Part shown: piece by piece, positions 37,113 to 43,673 of the stretch | How positions within the stretch are numbered: position 1 is the stretch's first letter | Layout of the letters: each line of letters begins with the position of its first letter | NCBI RefSeq assembly: GCF_044377035.1 | Contig: NZ_JBILJW010000024.1 | Span: 1-43,673 of the forward strand | DNA length: 43,673 nucleotides | Source: Silanimonas sp044377035 | Lineage (GTDB): Bacteria; Pseudomonadota; Gammaproteobacteria; Xanthomonadales; Xanthomonadaceae | Direction: 5' to 3' | Program-made: the position numbers and the translations under genes | The notes under the pieces: generated by a model | The model's input: the letters and a program-made list of their open reading frames with translations, nothing else | What the model was told of the DNA's origin: nothing | Database searches by the model: none

Positions 37113-39134
37113 ATGGAGAGCAGCGAGATCCTGGTTTTCCTCAACATCACGCAGGCGGTCATCGCCTTCGCGATGGCGGCGGTGGCGGCGCAGATGGGCG
37201 GCAACCGGCTGCGGATGTCGCGCCGCATCCTCGCCACCAGCTTCGCGGCGCTGGGCACCTTCCACGCCCTGTCCATGCTTTCCTTCTGGCTGGCGGGCCA
37301 AGGGCCGCAGTGGGTCCTGACGCGCACGCTGGTGAGCGCGGCCTCGCAGTCCGCATCGATCATCCATCTCGTGTTCCTCGGCATCGCGCTGTACCTCACC
37401 GTGTTCCGGCAGGGGCTGCGCCGCGGGACCTTCCGCCTGAGCATCGCGGCAGCGGTCGTCGTCGGCGTCGCGCTCGCCTGGCCCGGGGCCTTCGACGCGG
37501 CCGGTGCGGAACTGCGCACCACGCTGCGCGTCGGTGTCCGCTCACTGATCACGACCCTGGCCTACGCCGCCCTCGTGGTGCTGATGGCGCGACACCGGCC
37601 CGACAGCGGCCGCACGCTCGGGCAATGGCTGGTGGTGGGGTCGCTGTCGATCCTCGCCGCCAGCAACGGCGTGAACACCGTGACCACCCTCGTGCGCGAC
37701 TGGCAGGCCTGGGGCGCGGAGGTGACGGTGTGGCTGCAGCTGTTCTGCCTCGTCGGCGTGATGGCCCTCGCCATCGCGATGCTGGTGTGGGTGCAGGAGC
37801 GCACCCAGGCGATGGCCGAAGCCAAGACGCTCACCGCCGAACGCATGGCGCACTTCGACGAGGACACGGGCCTGCCGAACCGGCACGGCTTCCTCCGGCG
37901 CATCGACCAGGGGGCCGCGGGCGGCGCTCCCCTCACACTGATGACCGTGCACCTGCAGCGCTACCCGATGCTGGAACGCACGCTCGGCTCTGCCTGGGCG
38001 CGCGAGGCGCTGCAGCGCGTCGGCGAGGCCCTGGTCGCGGGGCGAAGCTACCACTTCCTCGCGATCGGCCGCATCGACAGCGACCGCCTCGCGATCGCCA
38101 TCACCGCTGACGGTTCGCTGGCCGACGCCGAAGTGCTGGCCCGCCGCCGCGAGGTCGAATCCGTCGCCCAAGGCCTCGGCCATCCGGTCGGCGTGAGCTT
38201 CGGCTACGCCGTCCGCCAGCAGCGCGAGAGCGTCGAGAGCCTGCTGGCCTGCGCCTGCCTTGCGCAGGAGAAGGCCGAAGCCGCCGGCATGCACATGCTG
38301 CGCTTCGAGCCCGAGCAGGCGCGCTCCGACGCCGACGAGGTCGAGATCGTCGGCGCGCTCTACCGCGCCATCGGCGAAGACCAGCTCTTCCTCGAGTACC
38401 AGGGCATCTTCGACGTGGCCACGGGCCATCTCGACGGCGTGGAAGCCCTGCTGCGCTGGAAGCACCCGGTGCAGGGCGTTCTGCCGCCCGGCCGTTTCCT
38501 GCCGGCTGCCGAGCGCGGCGGGCTGATGGGCGACATCGACCGCTGGGTGCTCGACCGCGTCTGCCGCCACCTGCGCGAGCGCCAGGAGGCCGGGCTGCCG
38601 GAGGTGCCCGTGGCGCTGAACCTGTCCGCGGCCTCCGTGCTCGATTCCGGCCTGCCCGCGGCCGTCGAGGCGCAGTTGCGGCGCAACCGGCTGCCGCCCG
38701 CCCTGCTGGAACTGGAGATCACTGAATCGGCCGCGATGCACGACCTCGCCCGCGCCCGCGACATCGTCGATGCGCTGCGCGCCCTCGGCGTGCGCATCGC
38801 CCTCGACGACCTCGGCACCGGCTATTCCTCGCTGTCGCACCTCCGCGAGCTGCGCGCCGACCGGCTGAAGATCGACCGCAGCTTCATCGGCAGCGGCGAC
38901 CGGTTCGGCAACTCCATCGCCGCGGCCATCGGCGTGCTCGGCCGCTCGCTCGGCTTGGACGTGGTGGCGGAGGGCGTGGAGACGCCGGAACAATTCGCCT
39001 TTTGCCAGGCCCAGGGCTTCGCCAAGGTGCAGGGCTGGTTGTTCCATCGCCCGGCGGTCCGCTGGCCCGACGGCCAGCAGATCGCCCCGCCGGGCCCGGA
39101 CGCTCACCGCGAGGGCGGAGACGCGCCGGTATAA
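37113..39134 (+). CDS. 7TM GGDEF/EAL protein, probable c-di-GMP phosphodiesterase
   Basis: This 673-residue inner-membrane protein has seven membrane helices in the first 235 residues, then a degenerate GGDEF domain (about 250-405) and an EAL domain (about 415-660). The GGDEF active site is lost (RIDSDRLAIAI in its place), so it cannot make c-di-GMP but may bind GTP. The EAL domain keeps every metal and catalytic residue I can check: EALLRW, ALNLSA, LEITES, ALDDLGTGYSS, LKIDRS, AEGVETPEQ and VQGWLFHRP. It should therefore hydrolyse c-di-GMP to pGpG. The 7TM region suggests sensing of a membrane or periplasmic cue. The outer-membrane barrel gene directly upstream may be functionally tied. ATG 37113 is chosen because the earlier frame overlaps that gene. 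Confidence 0.92.
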   Translation: MESSEILVFLNITQAVIAFAMAAVAAQMGGNRLRMSRRILATSFAALGTFHALSMLSFWLAGQGPQWVLTRTLVSAASQSASIIHLVFLGIALYLTVFRQGLRRGTFRLSIAAAVVVGVALAWPGAFDAAGAELRTTLRVGVRSLITTLAYAALVVLMARHRPDSGRTLGQWLVVGSLSILAASNGVNTVTTLVRDWQAWGAEVTVWLQLFCLVGVMALAIAMLVWVQERTQAMAEAKTLTAERMAHFDEDTGLPNRHGFLRRIDQGAAGGAPLTLMTVHLQRYPMLERTLGSAWAREALQRVGEALVAGRSYHFLAIGRIDSDRLAIAITADGSLADAEVLARRREVESVAQGLGHPVGVSFGYAVRQQRESVESLLACACLAQEKAEAAGMHMLRFEPEQARSDADEVEIVGALYRAIGEDQLFLEYQGIFDVATGHLDGVEALLRWKHPVQGVLPPGRFLPAAERGGLMGDIDRWVLDRVCRHLRERQEAGLPEVPVALNLSAASVLDSGLPAAVEAQLRRNRLPPALLELEITESAAMHDLARARDIVDALRALGVRIALDDLGTGYSSLSHLRELRADRLKIDRSFIGSGDRFGNSIAAAIGVLGRSLGLDVVAEGVETPEQFAFCQAQGFAKVQGWLFHRPAVRWPDGQQIAPPGPDAHREGGDAPV

Positions 39135-39135
39135 T
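39130..39135 (+). promoter_or_regulatory. Consensus -10 box upstream of tdh
   Basis: TATAAT is a perfect sigma-70 -10 hexamer 36 bases before the tdh ATG, and it overlaps the TAA stop of the preceding GGDEF/EAL gene. No good -35 box is visible 17 bases upstream. Confidence 0.55.
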
Positions 39136-39171
39136 CGGCGCCCTTCGGGCCGAGGGCCCCGGGAGCACGCG

Positions 39172-40206
39172 ATGGGCATGATGATGAAGGCGCTCGTGAA
39201 GCGCCACGCTGAGAAAGGCATCTGGATGGAGGAGGTGCCGGTCCCGCAGATCGGCCCCAACGAGGTGCTGATCAAGCTCGAGAAGACCGCCATCTGCGGC
39301 ACCGACCTGCACATCTACAAGTGGGACGAGTGGAGCCAGCGCACCATCACGCCGGGCCTCGTCATCGGCCATGAATTCGTCGGCCGCATCGTTGAACTCG
39401 GGAACGGCGTCACCGGCTACAAGGTCGGCGACCGCGTCTCGGCCGAGGGCCACATCGTCTGCGGCGTCTGCCGTAACTGCCGCGCCGGCAAGCAGCACCT
39501 GTGCCCGCACACGGTCGGCATCGGCGTGAACCGCGCCGGTGCGTTCGCCGAGTACATCGCGATGCCGGCATCGAATCTTTGGCCGATCCCCGACCAGATC
39601 CCGAGCGAGCTGGCCGCGTTCTTCGACCCCTACGGCAACGCCGCGCACTGCGCGCTGGAGTTCGACGTCATCGGCGAGGACGTGCTGATCACCGGCGCCG
39701 GCCCCATCGGCATCATCGCCGCCGGCATCTGCAAGCACATCGGCGCGCGCAACGTCGTGGTCACCGACGTCAACGACTATCGCCTGAAGCTGGCCGCCGA
39801 CATGGGCGCCACCCGCGTGGTGAATGTCGCGAACCAGAACCTCAAGGACGTCATGAAGGACCTCCACATGGAGGGCTTCGACGTGGGCCTCGAGATGTCG
39901 GGCAACCCGCGCGCCTTCAACGACATGCTCGATTGCATGTACCACGGCGGCAAGATCGCACTGCTCGGCATCCTTCCGAAGGGCACCGGCGTGGATTGGG
40001 ACAGGATCATCTTCAAGGGGCTCACGGTGCAGGGCATCTATGGCCGGCGCATGTACGAGACCTGGTACAAGATGACGCAGATGGTGCTCACCGGCTTCCC
40101 GCTGCAGAAGGTGCTGACGCACCAGATCCACATCGACGATTTCCAGCGCGGCTTCGACCTGATGGATGCCGGCATCTGCGGCAAGGTCGTCTGCAGCTGG
40201 AACTGA
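39172..40206 (+). CDS. tdh: L-threonine 3-dehydrogenase
   Basis: Tdh oxidises threonine to 2-amino-3-ketobutyrate with NAD, and Kbl then splits this to glycine and acetyl-CoA. The 344-residue zinc-dependent medium-chain dehydrogenase has the catalytic zinc region ICGTDLHIYKWDEWSQ and VIGHEFVGRIVELG, structural-zinc cysteines in HIVCGVCRNCRAGKQHLC, the Rossmann glycines GAGPIGIIAAG, and the Tdh-specific IYGRRMYETWYKM. GGGAG (39161-39165) lies six bases before ATG 39172. ATGs at 39178-39184 could also serve. The partner gene kbl begins 2.8 kb downstream instead of adjacent. Confidence 0.97.
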   Translation: MGMMMKALVKRHAEKGIWMEEVPVPQIGPNEVLIKLEKTAICGTDLHIYKWDEWSQRTITPGLVIGHEFVGRIVELGNGVTGYKVGDRVSAEGHIVCGVCRNCRAGKQHLCPHTVGIGVNRAGAFAEYIAMPASNLWPIPDQIPSELAAFFDPYGNAAHCALEFDVIGEDVLITGAGPIGIIAAGICKHIGARNVVVTDVNDYRLKLAADMGATRVVNVANQNLKDVMKDLHMEGFDVGLEMSGNPRAFNDMLDCMYHGGKIALLGILPKGTGVDWDRIIFKGLTVQGIYGRRMYETWYKMTQMVLTGFPLQKVLTHQIHIDDFQRGFDLMDAGICGKVVCSWN

Positions 40207-40240
40207 CCCGCGGCATCCCCCTCCCCACGAGGCCACGCCC

Positions 40241-40675
40241 ATGTGCTCCGCCTCCAGCGTCCGCATCGCCGTCGACCCCGACCTCGACGGCGAGAAGGCC
40301 CTCGCCATCCGCGAGATGCTTCGCGACTACAACGCGCGCTTCATCGGCCGCCCGGACTGGCTGCCGATGGTGATCACCGCGCTGGACGCCGAGGACGATC
40401 TCGTCGGCGGGCTGGCCGGCCAGTACGGGCTGGGATGGCTGCACGTCGACATGCTGGCCGTCTTGCCGGAGCGCCGGCGCACCGGCATCGGCATGCAGCT
40501 GCTCGACCAGGCCGAACACTGGGCGCGGCAGCGCGGGGCGCTCGGCGTGTACCTCGAGACCATCGAGTTCCAGGCGCTGGGCTTCTACGAGCGGCTCGGT
40601 TATCGGCAGTTCGGCCAGCAGGCGGACAATCCGCCCGGTTACACCCGCTACTACCTCGAAAAACGCTTCGACTGA
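40241..40675 (+). CDS. GNAT family N-acetyltransferase
   Basis: This 144-residue GCN5-related acetyltransferase has the core strand VDMLAVLPERRRTGIG with the acetyl-CoA pyrophosphate-binding R/QxxGxG/A motif (RRTGIG), QLLDQAEHWARQRGALGVYLET, and the C-terminal QALGFYERLGYRQFG. The acceptor is unknown. It lies 34 bases after tdh, and the next gene begins directly after its stop, so the three may share a transcript. Confidence 0.9.
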   Translation: MCSASSVRIAVDPDLDGEKALAIREMLRDYNARFIGRPDWLPMVITALDAEDDLVGGLAGQYGLGWLHVDMLAVLPERRRTGIGMQLLDQAEHWARQRGALGVYLETIEFQALGFYERLGYRQFGQQADNPPGYTRYYLEKRFD

Positions 40676-42070
40676 ATGCCTTCGCTTCTCCGTGAACCCC
40701 GCGCCTGGCTGGCAGCGGGCCTGCTGTTCGTCCATGCCGGTGCCCACGCGTCCCCCGGGGATTGCGGCCCGGATGCCGTCCCCGCCTCGGCCCTGGCCTC
40801 GCCCACCCTGCTCGGTGCCGAGGATTTCAGCGCCTCGCCCTGCGCGACCATCGTCGGCGGCATGGCGCAGTTCGTGCTGCAGCCCCACGGGCCCGGCCTG
40901 GAGGACATCGAGCCCGCGGAGCTCCGCGTCGAAAGCCTCGATCTGCTCGAGATCCGCGCCGTCGAGATGGAGGTCGTGCGCCGCCTGCGCGCGCAGGGCG
41001 CGGCCGGCACCGCGGGCCGCGCGGCGGCCTCTTCGCTGGTGCAGACCGGCTCGGCGCTGGCCGGCGTGGTCACCCGCCCGGTGGAGAGCGTCATCGGCCT
41101 GCCGGCCGGCATGCTGCGCGTGTTCGGTCGGCGTGCGTCGCGCTATGGCCGGCAAGCCTCCGACTTGGGCGAGCGCGCGGTCGAGGCGGTCTCCGACGAA
41201 GCCCTGTTCGACGCCAGCCTGCGCCCGCGCGACGCGGAGCCGCTGCCGCCGGAGCCGGAACCCTGGTGGCAGAAGGGCGGCGGGGTCGCGCTGAAGCTCG
41301 GCAAACGCTGGCTGGGCTACAACGCGGCGCGACGCGAACTCGGCCGCGAGCTGGGCATCGACCCCTACTCCACGAACCCGTGGCTCGGCGCCGAGATGGA
41401 CCGGCTCGCCTGGTCGGCCCTCGTCGGTCGGCGCGGCGTGGGTTTCGGCCTCGGACAGGTCGGCGGTGCCGCCGGCACGGTGTTGGGCGAAAGCGGTCGC
41501 ATCCACCGCATGGTGTGGGAAAAACCGCCGGAAGAGGTCGAAGCCTGGAACGTGGCGCGCCTCGCGCCCCTGGCCTGCCATACCGACGTGCAGGACGCCT
41601 TCTTCGACAATTCGCGCTACAGCCCGACGCTGCAGACACAGGCGGTGGATGCGCTGCTGGAGCTGGCGCCGCAAGGAGGTTGCGAGTTCTTCCTGGGCCT
41701 GGCTGCGAGCGTGCAGCGCGAGGCCGAGGCCCGCTTCGTCGTCGATGCGCTGCAGCTGATGGTGGCGGCACGGCCGCGCTTCCCGACGCGTTTCGAGATC
41801 TTCGGCGAAGCCCTCGTGCTGCGCGATGGCGAGGAGCGGTTGTGGCTGGCCCTGCCCGTCGACCTGCTTCAGTGGACGCCGGAAACAGCCGACTTCTTCG
41901 CCGACCCGGCACTGGCGAGGGTGGCCGACAAGCGCTTGCTGCTCTCGCGGGACGCCAGCCCGCGCGCGCGCGCCGCGCTGCTGGCGGAGGGTTGGGCGGT
42001 GGTGGAGCAGTCGATCGGGCCTGCGCGCGAATTCAGCGTGCGGCAGCCGAGCTTCGACGCGGGGTATTGA
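40676..42070 (+). CDS. Unrecognised secreted protein
   Basis: I do not recognise this 464-residue protein. It has a likely signal peptide (WLAAGLLFVHAGAHA) and two early cysteines (GDCGPD, SPCATIV) that could pair in the periplasm. A glycine/alanine-rich stretch follows (about 110-165, AAGTAGRAAASSLVQTG, then SVIGLPAGMLRVFGRRAS), which looks like an amphipathic or membrane-interacting helix pair. The C-terminal half is soluble and helical, with further cysteines (LACHTDVQDAF, GGCEFFLGL). ATG 40676 abuts the GNAT stop. There is no metal or nucleotide motif. It ends at a 12-base-pair hairpin. Confidence 0.7.
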   Translation: MPSLLREPRAWLAAGLLFVHAGAHASPGDCGPDAVPASALASPTLLGAEDFSASPCATIVGGMAQFVLQPHGPGLEDIEPAELRVESLDLLEIRAVEMEVVRRLRAQGAAGTAGRAAASSLVQTGSALAGVVTRPVESVIGLPAGMLRVFGRRASRYGRQASDLGERAVEAVSDEALFDASLRPRDAEPLPPEPEPWWQKGGGVALKLGKRWLGYNAARRELGRELGIDPYSTNPWLGAEMDRLAWSALVGRRGVGFGLGQVGGAAGTVLGESGRIHRMVWEKPPEEVEAWNVARLAPLACHTDVQDAFFDNSRYSPTLQTQAVDALLELAPQGGCEFFLGLAASVQREAEARFVVDALQLMVAARPRFPTRFEIFGEALVLRDGEERLWLALPVDLLQWTPETADFFADPALARVADKRLLLSRDASPRARAALLAEGWAVVEQSIGPAREFSVRQPSFDAGY

Positions 42071-42077
42071 GCCGGGG

Positions 42078-42105
42078 GCGCGATGCCGAACCGTCGGCAT
42101 CGCGC
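42078..42105. terminator. 12-bp hairpin between convergent genes
   Basis: GCGCGATGCCGA pairs perfectly with TCGGCATCGCGC around an ACCG loop. It lies between the stops of the secreted protein (42070) and the response regulator (42125) and is symmetrical, so it could end transcription from both sides. There is no T-run. Confidence 0.6.
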
Positions 42106-42124
42106 GGAGCCTCCCTCCGAGGCC

Positions 42125-42859
42125 TCAGCCGACGTCGGCTTCGGGGACGTCCGCCGGATCGTCGTTGCTGCTGCGCACCAAGCGGTAACCGTGCTGGTAG
42201 ATGCCCTCGAGGCGCCATTCGCTGTCGCCCTGCAGGCCGAGGCGCTTGCGCAGACGGCTCACATAGGTGTCGATGCTGCGCGTGGCCACGTTCGGGCCGA
42301 CGCGCCACACCTGCGAAAGCAGGGTTTCGCGCGAAACCACCTTGCCACGACGCTGGAACAGGAACACCAGCAGGTCGAATTCGCGGTCGGTGAGCTCGAT
42401 CTGCTCGCCGTGCAGGGTGAGGCGGCGGCGGTCGAGATCAAAGCCGAAGGGCTCGACGTCTTCGATGATGTTGGCGTTGCTGAGCGGCGCGGCGCGGCGC
42501 ATGGCCGACTTGATCCGCGCCACCAGCTCGGCGGCGCGCGCCGGCTTCACGATGTAGTCGTCGGCGCCGGCCTGCAGGCCGGTGACGATGTCGGATTCCT
42601 GATCGTTGCCGGTCAGGAAGATCACCGGCAGCGTCGCATTGGTCTGGCGGAGTTCGCGCAGCAGGTCGAGGCCCGAAACCCCGGGCAGGTTCCAGTCGAG
42701 CAGCAGGAGGTCGATCGATTCCGGCCCCATGCGGCGGCGGAAATCGAGCTCGGTGCCGTAGTGAAGGCAATCCATGCCCGAGTTCTCGATCATCGTGGAG
42801 ATGATCTTGGCCTGGGTGGGATCGTCTTCGACGAGTCCGATTTGCAGAGTGCGCGACAT
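42125..42859 (-). CDS. OmpR/PhoB-type response regulator, orphan
   Basis: This 244-residue two-component regulator has a receiver domain (about 5-120) and a winged-helix DNA-binding domain (about 135-235). Receiver residues are complete: acidic EDD at 11-13, phosphoacceptor Asp55 (LLLLDWNLPGVSG), Thr83 (VIFLTG) and Lys105 (YIVKP). The effector half has the OmpR-like RRRLTLHGEQIELTDREFDLL, VSRETLLSQVW, and SIDTYVSRLRKRLG. No histidine kinase lies beside it in this window. The upstream region carries a TTGACA on this strand (42922-42927) in an AT-rich patch that may be its -35 box. Confidence 0.94.
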   Translation of the reverse strand: MSRTLQIGLVEDDPTQAKIISTMIENSGMDCLHYGTELDFRRRMGPESIDLLLLDWNLPGVSGLDLLRELRQTNATLPVIFLTGNDQESDIVTGLQAGADDYIVKPARAAELVARIKSAMRRAAPLSNANIIEDVEPFGFDLDRRRLTLHGEQIELTDREFDLLVFLFQRRGKVVSRETLLSQVWRVGPNVATRSIDTYVSRLRKRLGLQGDSEWRLEGIYQHGYRLVRSSNDDPADVPEADVG

Positions 42860-42921
42860 GGTCCCCTGGGTGACCGGATCGGGAAGTCCGGTTCCGCAAC
42901 ATGTTTTACAAGTGTGAATTG

Positions 42922-42927
42922 TGTCAA
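42922..42927 (-). promoter_or_regulatory. TTGACA, candidate -35 of response regulator
   Basis: A perfect -35 hexamer on the minus strand lies in the most AT-rich part of the 141-base divergent gap. The -10 at 16-18 bases spacing is poor, so this is a tentative call. Confidence 0.3.
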
Positions 42928-42964
42928 GCGCCGGAGGACAACGGAAGACATCCCGGCCCGGGTC

Positions 42965-42970
42965 CATAAT
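42965..42970 (+). promoter_or_regulatory. CATAAT, candidate -10 of kbl
   Basis: CATAAT (five of six to consensus) lies 30 bases before the kbl ATG. No matching -35 is clear. Confidence 0.35.
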
Positions 42971-43000
42971 GCCGCCCCCGCCCCGTGTACCCCGATCGCC

Positions 43001-43673
43001 ATGGCCCCGAACACCCCCGTCACCCCCGCCCTCACCCGCTATGCCGCCGAGCTGGCCGAGATCCGCGCCGCCGGCCTGTTCAAGGCGGAACGGGTCATCA
43101 CCAGCCCCCAGTCGGCCGAGATTGCGCTGGAAGACGGCCGCAAGGTGCTGAACTTTTGTGCGAACAACTACCTGGGCCTGGCCGACCACCCGGACGTGAT
43201 CGCCTCGGCCAAGGCGGCCCTCGACACCCACGGCTTCGGCATGGCCTCGGTGCGATTCATCTGCGGTACCCAGGATCTTCACAAGCAGCTGGAGGCAAAG
43301 ATCGCCGAGTTCTTCGGCACCGAGGACACCATCCTCTATGCCGCCTGCTTCGACGCCAACGGCGGCCTGTTCGAGCCGCTGCTGGGCGAACAGGACGCGA
43401 TCATCTCCGACAGCCTGAACCATGCCTCGATCATCGACGGCGTGCGCCTGTGCAAGGCCAAGCGCTACCGCTACGCCAACTGCGACATGGCCGACCTCGA
43501 GGCGCAGCTGAAGCAGGCCCGCGCCGACGGCGTGCGCGACATCCTGATCACCACCGACGGCGTGTTCTCGATGGACGGCTTCATCGCGCCGCTGGATGAG
43601 ATCACCGCGCTGGCCGCGAAGTCCGGCGCGATGGTCCACAGCGACGAATGCCACGCCACCGGCTTCCTCGGCG
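43001..43673 (+). CDS. kbl: 2-amino-3-ketobutyrate CoA ligase, N-terminal part
   Basis: Kbl is a pyridoxal-phosphate enzyme of the alpha-oxoamine synthase family that cleaves 2-amino-3-ketobutyrate with CoA to glycine and acetyl-CoA, the step after Tdh. The visible 224 residues contain LNFCANNYLGLADHPDVI, HGFGMASVRFICGTQDLHKQLE, DSLNHASIIDGVRLCKA, TDGVFSMDGFIAPLDEI and HSDECHATGFLG, typical of Kbl up to the PLP-binding Asp region. The catalytic lysine lies beyond the window. ATG 43001 is in register with the family start. It is cut by the window edge. Confidence 0.96.
   Translation, partial: MAPNTPVTPALTRYAAELAEIRAAGLFKAERVITSPQSAEIALEDGRKVLNFCANNYLGLADHPDVIASAKAALDTHGFGMASVRFICGTQDLHKQLEAKIAEFFGTEDTILYAACFDANGGLFEPLLGEQDAIISDSLNHASIIDGVRLCKAKRYRYANCDMADLEAQLKQARADGVRDILITTDGVFSMDGFIAPLDEITALAAKSGAMVHSDECHATGFLG

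Overview
The window comes from a GC-rich gammaproteobacterium, most likely of the Lysobacteraceae (Xanthomonadaceae). This is inferred from gene order (leuS-lptE-holA-nadD-rsfS-rlmH, then maf-rng-yhdP-tldD), from an S46 dipeptidyl-peptidase of the Pseudoxanthomonas DAP BII type, and from base and codon use. No database search was possible. The DNA is gene-dense: no gap exceeds 200 bases, and the largest are 35751-35943, 15391-15546, 42860-43000, 29341-29464 and 33452-33566. I saw no rRNA, tRNA, CRISPR array, insertion sequence or prophage.

Region 1 (1-15390, mostly minus strand) is core housekeeping: leuS, lptE, holA, nadD, rsfS and rlmH, then maf, rng, yhdP and a partial tldD. Junctions are overlapping or very short, and several genes use rare starts: TTG for rng and rsfS, and apparently CTG for rlmH. 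The run is split by one plus-strand gene (6533-9607), a periplasmic beta-propeller sensor joined to an active-looking GGEEF diguanylate cyclase. It shares overlapping stop codons with rlmH and sits 50 bases from maf.

Region 2 (15547-28589, plus strand) is a long co-directional run: a secreted amidohydrolase, the chaperedoxin CnoX, a putative zinc peptidase, a DUF4442 hot-dog protein, a membrane Ser/Thr kinase fused to an FGE-sulfatase-like domain, DUF502, a YhhQ-type transporter, an anchored thioredoxin-like protein, a DUF885 peptidase, an SDR, a DJ-1/PfpI protein and an unrecognised membrane protein. Several junctions overlap (GTGA) or are under 20 bases, so parts are probably cotranscribed.

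Region 3 (28606-35750) is mixed: a secreted Mn-type superoxide dismutase with an unusual Gln at the normally conserved Tyr34 position, an SGNH hydrolase, pyrC, a YcgR-like PilZ protein, a metallo-beta-lactamase/beta-CASP protein and a secreted S46 dipeptidyl-peptidase. A strong potential G-quadruplex tract lies upstream of the S46 gene.

Region 4 (35944-43673) has a predicted outer-membrane barrel protein followed after 8 bases by a 7TM GGDEF/EAL phosphodiesterase, then tdh, a GNAT, an unrecognised secreted protein, a convergent OmpR-type response regulator and the start of kbl. Tdh and Kbl together convert threonine to glycine and acetyl-CoA, but their genes are about 2.8 kb apart here. The window carries three c-di-GMP proteins: a synthase, a probable hydrolase and a receptor. 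I found no clear novel defence or mobile system. The strongest leads are the SOD substitution, the kinase-FGE fusion, the cyclase lodged in the housekeeping cluster, the barrel/EAL pair and several regulatory-looking DNA structures.
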